Counted from the first letter of the stretch, positions 1 through 5,941 are shown. The stretch is DNA of 6,738 nt from a bacterium (GCA_015494485.1 WGBF01000220.1:1-6738), one strand, 5' to 3'. Numbers and translations: made by a program. Notes: generated by a model from the sequence alone, not told the origin.

Positions 1-1437
1 CTGCGGATTGAAATTGACTCCATGCCGGAAGAACTGGACGAAATTGAACGCCGCATCAAGCAACTGGAAATTGAAAAGGTGGCGTTGAGCAAGGAAAAAG
101 ACAAAGCGGCCAAAGAACGGCTGAAACGCATTGAAGAAGAACTGGCCAACTTGCGTGAAGAGCGCAATCAGTTGCATGCTCATTGGATGCTGGAAAAGGA
201 AACCATCCAGCAAATTCGGGCGACCAAAAAGGAAATTGACCAGTTGCGCATTGAGATGGAACAGGCCGAACGCCAGGGCGACCTGAACCGCGTGGCGGAA
301 ATTAAGTACGGCCGGATTCCGGAGCTGGAACGGAAGGTGCAGGAACTGACTCAGAAATTGCAGGAAATCCAGAAAGACCGCAAGATGCTGAAGGAAGAAG
401 TGGATGAAGAGGACATTGCCGAAATCGTCAGCCGCTGGACGGGCATTCCGGTAAGCCGGATGCTGGAAAGCGAACGGGAAAAGCTGCTGAAAATTGAAGA
501 GCGGCTGGCGCGGCGGGTTATCGGGCAGGAAGACGCCATCCGTGCCGTGGCCAATGCCATCCGGCGTTCCCGTGCCGGCCTGGCGGATAAAAACCGGCCC
601 ATTGGGTCGTTCATTTTCCTGGGGCCCACCGGCGTGGGAAAAACGGAATTGGCCCGTGCACTGGCAGAATTTCTGTTCGATGATGAAAACGCCATGATTC
701 GCATTGACATGTCCGAATACATGGAGCGCCATTCCGTCAGCCGGTTGATTGGTGCGCCTCCGGGCTACGTTGGTTATGAGGAAGGCGGCCAGTTAACCGA
801 AGCGGTACGGCGGAAACCCTATTCCGTGGTGCTGTTGGACGAAATTGAAAAGGCGCATCCGGAAGTATTCAACATTCTGTTGCAGGTGCTGGATGACGGT
901 CGCTTAACGGACAACAAAGGACGTACGGTGAACTTCAAAAACACCATTATTATCATGACGTCCAATATTGGTGCGCCGTTAATTCTGGAAAAATCGCAGC
1001 GCATTACGGAACACAACAAAGAAGAGATTTTCCGGGAAATTCAACAGGAAGTGATGGCGCTGCTGCGGCAACAGTTACGACCGGAATTCCTGAACCGTGT
1101 GGATGAAATCATCGTTTTCCACAGCTTGATGAAAGAACACATCAAGAAGATTGTGGATCTGCAGGTAGAACGCATTCGCGAACAACTGAAAGAGCAAGGT
1201 CTGGATATCGAACTGACCGAAGCGGCCAAAGACCACATGGCAGAAATTGGCTACGATCCGGCTTTCGGTGCACGACCGTTGAAGCGCGTCATGCAGCGTG
1301 AAATTGTGGATAAACTGGCCTATGAAATCCTGGCTGGCCGGTTCCATGCGGGTCAGATTGTCCGGGTGGATTACCGCGACGGCCAGATTGTCTTTGAGGC
1401 TATTGAACAGCCGGAAGTAGTTGAAGAAGAAGCGTAA
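1..1437 (+). CDS. clpB: ATP-dependent chaperone ClpB, C-terminal part (5' truncated)
   Basis: ClpB is a cytosolic hexameric AAA+ disaggregase that threads aggregated proteins through its pore together with the DnaK system. The frame is open from the first base, so the gene begins outside the window; 478 codons remain, about the last 55 percent of a typical 850-870 residue ClpB. Counting the first codon as 1, residues about 1-135 are the charged coiled-coil M domain, which separates ClpB from ClpA and ClpC types. The linker AEIVSRWTGIPVSRM follows, then the second AAA+ domain: Walker A GPTGVGKT (208-215, bases 622-645), pore loop GAPPGYVGYEEGG, Walker B VVLLDEIEKAH, sensor-1 region MTSNIGA, arginine-finger region RPEFLNRVDE and sensor-2 GARPLKR in the C-terminal D2-small domain. 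The protein ends in an acidic tail (EVVEEEA). No catalytic residue is missing in the visible part. It ends in its own terminator, so it is probably transcribed separately from htrA. The ATP-binding first domain and the promoter are out of view. Confidence 0.97.
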   Translation: MRIEIDSMPEELDEIERRIKQLEIEKVALSKEKDKAAKERLKRIEEELANLREERNQLHAHWMLEKETIQQIRATKKEIDQLRIEMEQAERQGDLNRVAEIKYGRIPELERKVQELTQKLQEIQKDRKMLKEEVDEEDIAEIVSRWTGIPVSRMLESEREKLLKIEERLARRVIGQEDAIRAVANAIRRSRAGLADKNRPIGSFIFLGPTGVGKTELARALAEFLFDDENAMIRIDMSEYMERHSVSRLIGAPPGYVGYEEGGQLTEAVRRKPYSVVLLDEIEKAHPEVFNILLQVLDDGRLTDNKGRTVNFKNTIIIMTSNIGAPLILEKSQRITEHNKEEIFREIQQEVMALLRQQLRPEFLNRVDEIIVFHSLMKEHIKKIVDLQVERIREQLKEQGLDIELTEAAKDHMAEIGYDPAFGARPLKRVMQREIVDKLAYEILAGRFHAGQIVRVDYRDGQIVFEAIEQPEVVEEEA

Positions 1438-1445
1438 TTAACACA

Positions 1446-1481
1446 AGGGCGCCGTTTTACCGGTGCCCTATTTCATTTTTT
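1446..1481 (+). terminator. Rho-independent terminator after clpB
   Basis: AGGGCGCCG (1446-1454) pairs with CGGTGCCCT (1461-1469) through 9 base pairs, one of them a G-T wobble, around a 6-base loop. A T-rich run ending in six Ts (1476-1481) follows. It starts 8 bases after the clpB stop codon and should end that transcript before the htrA promoter region. Confidence 0.88.
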
Positions 1482-1491
1482 ACAGAAAACG

Positions 1492-1540
1492 AAATTTATT
1501 TTAGTGAAACCTCATGCCGTATGTGCGTAAAAATTAACAT
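1492..1540 (+). promoter_or_regulatory. Candidate htrA promoter/regulatory region sharing blocks with the groES upstream region
   Basis: AAATT (1492-1496) runs directly into TATTTTAGTGAAACC (1497-1511). The same pair of blocks lies upstream of groES with one substitution and one inserted base. A second shared block, AAATTAACAT (1531-1540), follows 19 bases later; groES has AAATTACAAT after 20 bases. Two readings are possible. In the first, TGAAAC (1505-1510), 15 bases and CGTA (1526-1529) form a promoter for an ECF-type (extracytoplasmic stress) sigma factor, since TGAAAC/CGTA resembles known ECF -35/-10 elements and the htrA/degP genes of many bacteria are under such factors. The groES copy does not keep the CGTA. 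In the second, the long block binds an activator or repressor and TAACAT (1535-1540) is a weak -10. The sharing is seen directly; the mechanism is inference. Confidence 0.5.
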
Positions 1541-1557
1541 ATTCAGTAACATGAGGT
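1509..1557 (+). repeat. Perfect 8-base inverted repeat upstream of htrA
   Basis: ACCTCATG (1509-1516) and CATGAGGT (1550-1557) are exact reverse complements separated by 33 bases. The left arm overlaps the end of the block shared with groES; the right arm ends just before the htrA ribosome binding site. It could be a spaced operator or, if transcribed, a 5'-leader stem close to the Shine-Dalgarno. Eight bases can arise by chance, so this is tentative. Confidence 0.4.
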
Positions 1558-1559
1558 AG

Positions 1560-1567
1560 AAAGGAGG
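1560..1567 (+). promoter_or_regulatory. Strong Shine-Dalgarno of htrA
   Basis: AAAGGAGG lies 8 bases before the ATG at 1576, a near-complete anti-16S complement at ideal spacing. It fixes the htrA start, because no other in-frame start is placed as well. Confidence 0.85.
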
Positions 1568-1575
1568 AAGCAGCG

Positions 1576-3117
1576 ATGAATAAGAAACATGTGCGTTTGG
1601 TATTACTGGGAATTGTTGTAGGGGTGATTGTGGGGATTGTGCTCTCAGCCGGGTTAAATTTTACCCATACCACCAATGCAACACCCATTCCGGAAGCGGT
1701 AACCGAAGCGAATCCCGCGCAACCGCCAGCACCGGAACCCCCATTGAGCGATGGGATAAATAAGCGCGCATTACTGGATGCTTTAAGCGATGCCTTTGCG
1801 GATGTGGCGGAGGAAGTGAATCCATCCGTGGTAACCATTTTTACCACCAGCGTGGTGAAAGCCCCCCGGCAAATGCCAATACAACCATTTGGTGATTTTT
1901 TCGGGGATGATTTCTTCAAACGCTTTTTCCAGGTGCCGGCACCTCAGGGCGATATTATTCAGCAGGGTCTGGGTTCCGGCGTGGTGGTGCGATCCGATGG
2001 CATTATTATCACCAACTACCACGTGGTGAAAGGCGCGGACGAAATTAAAGTGCGATTGTACGATGGCACCGACTATGATGCGGAAGTCAAAGGCAAAGAT
2101 CCCCGTTCCGACCTTGCTGTGCTTAAAATTGATGCCAAAGGGTTAAAAGCCATTAAGCTGGGCAATTCGGACAATGTGCGCGTGGGGCAGTGGGTTTTGG
2201 CTATTGGTTCCCCGCTGGATAAGAATCTGGAACATACCGTCACTGCCGGTATCGTTTCCGGGAAAGGACGCAACATTGCCGGACTGGCCGATTATCAAAA
2301 TTACATTCAAACCGATGCGGCCATTAACCCCGGAAACAGTGGTGGTGCACTGGTCAACCTGAACGGGGAACTGATTGGCATCAACACCGCCATTTTGACC
2401 AAATCCGGCGGTTATATGGGTGTGGGCTTTGCCATTCCGGTCAATCTGGTTAAAAAAGTAATGAATGATATTTTAACCAAAGGAAAGGTTGTGCGCGGTT
2501 GGCTGGGTGTGGTTATTCAGGATGTTACACCCCAACTGGCGCAGATTTACGGGTTAAAGAAACCGGAAGGCGCGGTGGTCACCAAAGTGCAAAAGGATAG
2601 CCCTGCCGATAAAGCCGGGTTGAAGGAAGAAGATATTATTATCGAATTCAATGGTCAGAAAATCCGCAATCGGTTCGACCTGAGTTCCAAAGTGGCCAAT
2701 ACCCTGCCGGGCACCAAAGTAAAAATCAAGGTGCTGCGGGATGGCAAGGAGAAAACCTTGACCGTTAAGCTGGGTGAATATCCGGAAGAAGAAGCGGTTG
2801 TGGCACAGGCGGAAGAATACAAGGTCGATCTGGGCTTCAAAGTTCAGGATTTAACCCCGGATATCCGCAAACAACTGGACATCCCGGAAGATGTGGAAGG
2901 TGTTGTGGTGTCCAGCGTGCGGATGGGCAGTCGGGCTTTTCTGGCTGGCTTGCGGGAAGGCGATGTGATTCTGAAGGTCAACCGCAAACCGGTAGGCAAT
3001 GTGCGGGAATTTCGCAAGGTGGTAAACGAACTGAAACCCGGTTCGCCCATTGCGCTGTACGTGCAGCGGGGTGATAATCGGCTGTTTGTCACCTTCAAAC
3101 TTCCCAAGAAAAAATAA
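1576..3117 (+). CDS. htrA: HtrA/Do-family (DegP-like) periplasmic serine protease with two PDZ domains
   Basis: This is an S1C (trypsin-fold) protease that degrades or chaperones misfolded envelope proteins in the periplasm, probably as oligomers. It has 513 residues, slightly longer than E. coli DegP (474 with signal). Residues about 7-28 form one hydrophobic segment after MNKKHVR, with no obvious cleavage site, so it is likely a membrane anchor; a Pro/Glu-rich linker (about 36-57) follows. The protease domain has the full triad: His149 in TNYHVV, Asp179 in RSDLAVLKI and Ser255 in NPGNSGGAL. A Phe-rich loop (FGDFFGDDFFKRFF, about 100-116) precedes it, as in the LA loop of DegP. PDZ1 starts at RGWLGV (about 307) and includes SPADKAGLKEEDII; PDZ2 (about 415-510) includes GSRAFLAGLREGDVIL. 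No key residue is lost. Two PDZ domains fit DegP/DegQ rather than single-PDZ DegS. The gene has its own upstream regulatory region and a hairpin after the stop. Which of the DegP, DegQ or MucD roles it fills cannot be decided from sequence. Confidence 0.96.
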   Translation: MNKKHVRLVLLGIVVGVIVGIVLSAGLNFTHTTNATPIPEAVTEANPAQPPAPEPPLSDGINKRALLDALSDAFADVAEEVNPSVVTIFTTSVVKAPRQMPIQPFGDFFGDDFFKRFFQVPAPQGDIIQQGLGSGVVVRSDGIIITNYHVVKGADEIKVRLYDGTDYDAEVKGKDPRSDLAVLKIDAKGLKAIKLGNSDNVRVGQWVLAIGSPLDKNLEHTVTAGIVSGKGRNIAGLADYQNYIQTDAAINPGNSGGALVNLNGELIGINTAILTKSGGYMGVGFAIPVNLVKKVMNDILTKGKVVRGWLGVVIQDVTPQLAQIYGLKKPEGAVVTKVQKDSPADKAGLKEEDIIIEFNGQKIRNRFDLSSKVANTLPGTKVKIKVLRDGKEKTLTVKLGEYPEEEAVVAQAEEYKVDLGFKVQDLTPDIRKQLDIPEDVEGVVVSSVRMGSRAFLAGLREGDVILKVNRKPVGNVREFRKVVNELKPGSPIALYVQRGDNRLFVTFKLPKKK

Positions 3118-3134
3118 TTCAGTAGAAAATAAAC

Positions 3135-3165
3135 GGGTGTCTGTCGCCAGGTGCGGCAGGCATCC
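3135..3165 (+). terminator. Probable terminator hairpin after htrA
   Basis: GGGTGTCTGTCGC (3135-3147) pairs with GCGGCAGGCATCC (3153-3165) through 13 base pairs, three of them G-T wobbles, around the 5-base loop CAGGT. The bases after it (TGCTTTAATAATT) are T/A-rich but not a pure T-run, so termination may be partial and some htrA transcript may read into the next gene. An alternative smaller stem, GCAGG/CCTGC, uses part of the right arm. The wobbles all permit pairing in the + strand RNA and break it in the opposite strand, which supports a + strand RNA structure. Confidence 0.6.
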
Positions 3166-3230
3166 TGCTTTAATAATTAGGGGTTGTTTCCTACTTTTGG
3201 TGGTGAATTAAAGTGGATACTCGTGTGGAA

Positions 3231-3236
3231 AGGGGG
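3231..3236 (+). promoter_or_regulatory. Shine-Dalgarno deciding the start of the small secreted gene
   Basis: AGGGGG ends only 2 bases before a first ATG (3239) but 8 bases before a second in-frame ATG (3245). The spacing favours 3245, giving a protein starting MTRRSVVF. With the earlier start it would be MTMTRRSVVF, two residues longer. Confidence 0.6.
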
Positions 3237-3244
3237 CGATGACA

Positions 3245-3688
3245 ATGACACGTCGAAGTGTGGTATTCCTGTTCATGGTAATGGTGGGATTGTGGACAGG
3301 CGTGTGGGCGCGTCAACAAAGTAATGACGGTTACATTGAGCTGGCAACAGTTCACTCTACCGTAAGCAATGATACTGCCAGTGTACACCTGGCACTGAAA
3401 ATTCATTTCCCAAACTACACGTTACCGGGAATTCTTACCAACCAATCACCTTTCATTTACCAGCTCATGATTCAGGTGTACGATGAAAACGATACCCTGG
3501 TGTATTCCCGTACCGTTACGCGGCGCTTAACAGCCTATCCGGTGGGGAAAACCGATTCGGTGGATATTTCATTTCGCCTGCCGGTGGGGCAGTACCGCCT
3601 TTTTGTTACGCCTTTAAATATTCCGGTGTATATTCAGGATTTAACCAACGTCCCGTTATCGGTGGCGGAAAAGCAAATGCTTCCTTGA
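3245..3688 (+). CDS. Small predicted secreted beta-rich protein of unknown function
   Basis: I do not recognise a named family. The 147-residue product (149 if the ATG at 3239 is used) begins with a classical signal peptide: MTRR, a hydrophobic stretch VVFLFMVMVGLW, then TGVWA with likely cleavage before RQQ (about residue 21). The mature part of about 126 residues is rich in alternating hydrophobic and polar residues, suggesting beta strands. It carries segments such as IQVYDENDTLVYSRTVTRR and ISFRLPVGQYRLFVTPLN. The pattern 'vyd..g.lv....+r.....f.LP.G.Y.l.v' resembles the N-terminal beta-sandwich of GWxTD-type proteins, but the GWxTD region itself is absent, so this is only an analogy. No cysteines, lipobox or catalytic motif are evident. 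It lies between htrA and the groES promoter. It may be read from its own promoter, which I could not place, or by leakage past the htrA hairpin. Signal peptide, good Shine-Dalgarno and + orientation support a real gene; the function is open. Confidence 0.8.
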   Translation: MTRRSVVFLFMVMVGLWTGVWARQQSNDGYIELATVHSTVSNDTASVHLALKIHFPNYTLPGILTNQSPFIYQLMIQVYDENDTLVYSRTVTRRLTAYPVGKTDSVDISFRLPVGQYRLFVTPLNIPVYIQDLTNVPLSVAEKQMLP

Positions 3689-3697
3689 GTAGAGGGA

Positions 3698-3748
3698 AAA
3701 TTGTATTTTTGTGAAACCCATTGTGCATTTTTGATTTTAAATTACAAT
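3698..3748 (+). promoter_or_regulatory. groESL promoter/regulatory region with the block shared with htrA
   Basis: AAATT (3698-3702), one G, then TATTTTTGTGAAACC (3704-3718) matches 14 of 15 bases of the htrA block. AAATTACAAT (3739-3748) lies 20 bases further on. A housekeeping-type promoter can be read as TTGTGC (3721-3726), 16 bases, TACAAT (3743-3748), whose -10 matches 5 of 6 consensus bases. The shared block would then sit just upstream of the -35, where an activator could bind. CATTGT (3719-3724) and ACAATG (3744-3749) are also exact inverted repeats around this region. No CIRCE element (TTAGCACTC-N9-GAGTGCTAA) is present between 3689 and 3810. Confidence 0.5.
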
Positions 3749-3795
3749 GAGCAACGGAAGGGTTAAACAAGGCGGAACAGAACACATGGTAAAAT

Positions 3796-3804
3796 AAAGG
3801 AGGG
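3796..3804 (+). promoter_or_regulatory. Very strong Shine-Dalgarno of groES
   Basis: AAAGGAGGG lies 6 bases before the groES ATG. The same nine bases recur before groEL, which fits high and balanced translation of both chaperonin subunits. Confidence 0.85.
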
Positions 3805-3810
3805 TAGCCT

Positions 3811-4095
3811 ATGCGGTTGCGTCCTTTAGGAAGCCGTGTTGTTGTCCGTCCCTTGCAATCCGAAGAGAAAACCCCCAGCGGTATTATTATCCCCGATACA
3901 GCCAAGGAAAAGCCCAAACGCGGCGAAGTTATTGCCGTGGGAAGCGGCAAACGCCTGAAAAACGGCAAAACCGTTCCCCTGGACGTCATGGTTGGGGACA
4001 AGGTGATTTTCAGTGAATACGCCGGCGATGAGGTGGAAGTAAACGGCGAAAAATATTTAATTATGGACGAAAGCGATATCCTGGCCATTGTGTAG
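3811..4095 (+). CDS. groES: Co-chaperonin GroES (Hsp10)
   Basis: GroES is the heptameric lid of the GroEL chamber in the cytosol. The 94-residue product has the usual length (94-97) and a near-complete Shine-Dalgarno before its start. It begins MRLRPLGSRVVVRPL, the first strand of the GroES barrel; the frequent Asp before RVVV is Ser here. The mobile loop that docks on GroEL covers about residues 16-33 and contains the hydrophobic triplet Ile25-Ile26-Ile27 in TPSGIIIPDTAKEKP, equivalent to IVL in E. coli. The segment VPLDVMVGDKVIF and the C-terminal signature YLIMDESDILAIV complete the fold. It is the first gene of a two-gene operon with groEL, 62 bases upstream of the groEL ATG, and follows a regulatory region resembling that of htrA. 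The identification is secure. Confidence 0.98.
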   Translation: MRLRPLGSRVVVRPLQSEEKTPSGIIIPDTAKEKPKRGEVIAVGSGKRLKNGKTVPLDVMVGDKVIFSEYAGDEVEVNGEKYLIMDESDILAIV

Positions 4096-4140
4096 CCTTC
4101 TGAGTTTAATGTCTCCAGTGACGTATTCGGAGAAATTAAA

Positions 4141-4149
4141 AAAGGAGGG
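4141..4149 (+). promoter_or_regulatory. Shine-Dalgarno deciding the groEL start
   Basis: AAAGGAGGG is followed by 8 bases and the ATG at 4158. A GTG at 4149 is in the same frame but overlaps this site, so it cannot be the start that the site serves. The start at 4158 gives MAKLIAYDF, the normal GroEL N-terminus. Confidence 0.9.
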
Positions 4150-4157
4150 TGAGCAAT

Positions 4158-5771
4158 ATGGCAAAACTCATTGCGTACGATTTTAAAGCCCGCGAAAAGC
4201 TGCTGGAAGGGGTGGATATTCTGGGCAATACCGTGAAAGTTACGTTGGGGCCGCGTGGCCGCAATGTGGTGCTGGATAAAAAATTTGGTGCACCGGTCAT
4301 TACCAAAGATGGGGTGACCGTGGCCAAAGAAATTGAGGTGGAAGACAAATTCCAGAATGTGGCGGTGCAGATGTTAAAGGAAGTGGCCACCAAAACCAAC
4401 GATGTGGCCGGTGACGGCACCACCACGGCAACAGTGCTGGCCCAGAGCCTGTTCCGGAACGGGTTAAAGCAGGTGGAAGCGGGTGCCAGTCCGCTGTTCA
4501 TTAAGCGGGGCATTGAAAAAGCCGCGGCCAAAGTGGTGGAAGAACTGCGCCGCATGAGCCGGAAGGTGAGCAAAAATGAAGAAATTCGGCAGGTGGCGAC
4601 CATTTCTGCCAACAATGATGAACGCATTGGCAAGCTGATTGCCGAAGCAATGGAAAAAGTGGGCGAAAACGGCGTCATTACCATTGAGGAAGCCAAATCC
4701 ATTGAAGACCAGATTGAAGTGGTGGAAGGGATGCAGTTCGACCGCGGCTATCTGTCGCCGTATTTTGTAACCAACCGCGAAACCATGGAAGTGGAGCTGG
4801 AAGATCCCTACATCCTGGTTCATGAAGATAAAATCTCCAACATTCAGCAACTGTTACCCATTCTGGAAAAAGTGGCCCAAACCGGCAAACCACTGGTGGT
4901 CATTGCGGAAGATGTGGAAGGGGAAGCGCTGGCCACACTGGTGGTCAACAATCTCAAAGGGGTACTGAAAAGCGTAGCGGTTAAAGCCCCGGCGTTTGGT
5001 GACCGCCGTAAAGCCATGCTGGAAGATATTGCCATCTTAACCGGCGCCCGTTTCATCGCCAAGGACATTGGCATTAAGCTGGAAAATATTGACCTCAGCG
5101 ATCTGGGTCGGGCCAAAAAAGTTGTTGTTGACAAAGAAAATACCACCATTGTGGAAGGCGCCGGAGATCCCAAACAAATTGAAGCCCGCATTGCCAGCAT
5201 CAAGCATCAAATTGAAGAAACCACCAGCGATTACGACCGCGAAAAACTGGAAGAACGATTGGCTAAACTGGCCGGTGGTGTGGCAGTAATTCGTATTGGT
5301 GCGGCCACTGAGGTGGAAATGAAAGAAAAGAAAGCGCGGGCGGAAGATGCCTTTCATGCCACCAAAGCTGCTGTGGAAGAAGGGATTTTGCCCGGTGGCG
5401 GTGTGGCGTTGCTGCGTACCCAAAAGGTTGTGGATGAATTGAAACTGGACGGCGACGAAGCGGTTGGGGCGCAGATTTTAAAACGGGCACTGGAAGAACC
5501 GCTGCGCCAGATTGCTAACAACGCCGGCTGGGATGGCAGCGTGGTGGGGGAAAAAGTGCGCAGCATGAAGGAAACCGAAGGCTTTGATGCCCAGAACGAA
5601 CGGTATGTGGATATGTACGAAGCGGGCATTGTGGATCCCACCAAAGTAGTTCGCAGTGCGCTGGAAAATGCGGTTAGCGCCGCGTCCCTGATGCTGATGA
5701 CCGAAGCCCTGCTGGTGGAAAAACCGGAAAAGGAAAAAACACCACCCATGCCGGATTACGATGAATTCTAA
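4158..5771 (+). CDS. groEL: Chaperonin GroEL (Hsp60)
   Basis: GroEL is the ATP-driven double-ring chaperonin that folds cytosolic proteins under the GroES lid. It has 537 residues (E. coli 548). It starts MAKLIAYDFKAREKLLEGV; the ATG at 4158 is chosen over the in-frame GTG at 4149, which overlaps the Shine-Dalgarno. ATP-site signatures are complete: TLGPRGRNV, FGAPVITKDGVTVAKEIE, GDGTTTATVLAQ with Asp86 (E. coli Asp87), and Asp397 in RAEDAFHATKAAVEEG (E. coli Asp398, needed for hydrolysis), followed by GILPGGGVALL. The apical domain includes EGMQFDRGYLSPYFVT and APAFGDRRKAMLEDIAILTG. The C-terminus is unusual: after ASLMLMTEALLVEKPEKEK it ends TPPMPDYDEF, with no Gly-Gly-Met repeat tail. It is the second gene of the groESL operon and is closed by a strong terminator 24 bases after the stop. 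The identification is secure; whether it is the only GroEL of the genome cannot be seen. Confidence 0.98.
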   Translation: MAKLIAYDFKAREKLLEGVDILGNTVKVTLGPRGRNVVLDKKFGAPVITKDGVTVAKEIEVEDKFQNVAVQMLKEVATKTNDVAGDGTTTATVLAQSLFRNGLKQVEAGASPLFIKRGIEKAAAKVVEELRRMSRKVSKNEEIRQVATISANNDERIGKLIAEAMEKVGENGVITIEEAKSIEDQIEVVEGMQFDRGYLSPYFVTNRETMEVELEDPYILVHEDKISNIQQLLPILEKVAQTGKPLVVIAEDVEGEALATLVVNNLKGVLKSVAVKAPAFGDRRKAMLEDIAILTGARFIAKDIGIKLENIDLSDLGRAKKVVVDKENTTIVEGAGDPKQIEARIASIKHQIEETTSDYDREKLEERLAKLAGGVAVIRIGAATEVEMKEKKARAEDAFHATKAAVEEGILPGGGVALLRTQKVVDELKLDGDEAVGAQILKRALEEPLRQIANNAGWDGSVVGEKVRSMKETEGFDAQNERYVDMYEAGIVDPTKVVRSALENAVSAASLMLMTEALLVEKPEKEKTPPMPDYDEF

Positions 5772-5795
5772 ACCCGATGAAACCAGTTTGAACCG

Positions 5796-5839
5796 CAGCC
5801 GCCCGGAACGCGTCCCCCTTTTCGGGCGGCTGATTTTTT
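5796..5839 (+). terminator. Rho-independent terminator of groESL
   Basis: CAGCCGCCCG (5796-5805) pairs perfectly with CGGGCGGCTG (5823-5832). A G-T and two A-T pairs extend the stem inward to 13 pairs, leaving an 11-base loop. Six Ts follow (5834-5839). This strong stem should end the chaperonin transcript before mtaB. Confidence 0.93.
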
Positions 5840-5871
5840 GTATCCCAAGGGAATGGTGTTTGTGGGGAATG

Positions 5872-5899
5872 CGTGTTGCTAAAAATCCATCGCAACACG
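5872..5899 (+). repeat. Perfect 8-base inverted repeat between groEL and mtaB
   Basis: CGTGTTGC (5872-5879) and GCAACACG (5892-5899) are exact reverse complements around 12 A/T-rich bases. No T-run follows on either strand, so it does not look like a terminator. It lies upstream of the candidate mtaB promoter and could be a protein-binding dyad. Its role is unknown. Confidence 0.4.
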
Positions 5900-5941
5900 G
5901 GAAAGCGATAATAGCCGTTTGGAGAAATATTTCCCTTTAAT

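Noticed and set aside
1512..1919. 135-codon minus-strand open frame opposite the htrA start
   Set aside because: It is antisense to the htrA signal anchor and protease domain and has no supporting features.
3184..3213. TTGTTT-N18-TTAAAG as a promoter for the small secreted gene
   Set aside because: The -10 match is poor and the spacer is not ideal, so I could not support it over read-through from htrA.
3689..3810. CIRCE operator or a terminator between the secreted gene and groES
   Set aside because: No TTAGCACTC/GAGTGCTAA pair is present, and the only stem near the stop codon (GGAA-AGC/GCTTCC around 3668-3684) is short and bulged.
3606..4088. 160-codon minus-strand open frame opposite groES and its promoter
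   Set aside because: It is antisense to groES and crosses the groES regulatory region; no motif or ribosome site supports it.
4112..4133. TCTCC/GGAGA stem between groES and groEL
   Set aside because: It has only five pairs with a 12-base loop and no T-run, too weak to call a terminator or processing site.
4149..4157. GTG at 4149 as an upstream start of groEL
   Set aside because: It overlaps the Shine-Dalgarno that serves the ATG at 4158, and the standard GroEL N-terminus MAK begins at 4158.
4136..4702. 188-codon minus-strand open frame opposite the groEL start
   Set aside because: It is Ser/Leu/Thr-rich low-information translation, typical of a codon-bias shadow, lying fully opposite conserved GroEL sequence and the groEL Shine-Dalgarno.
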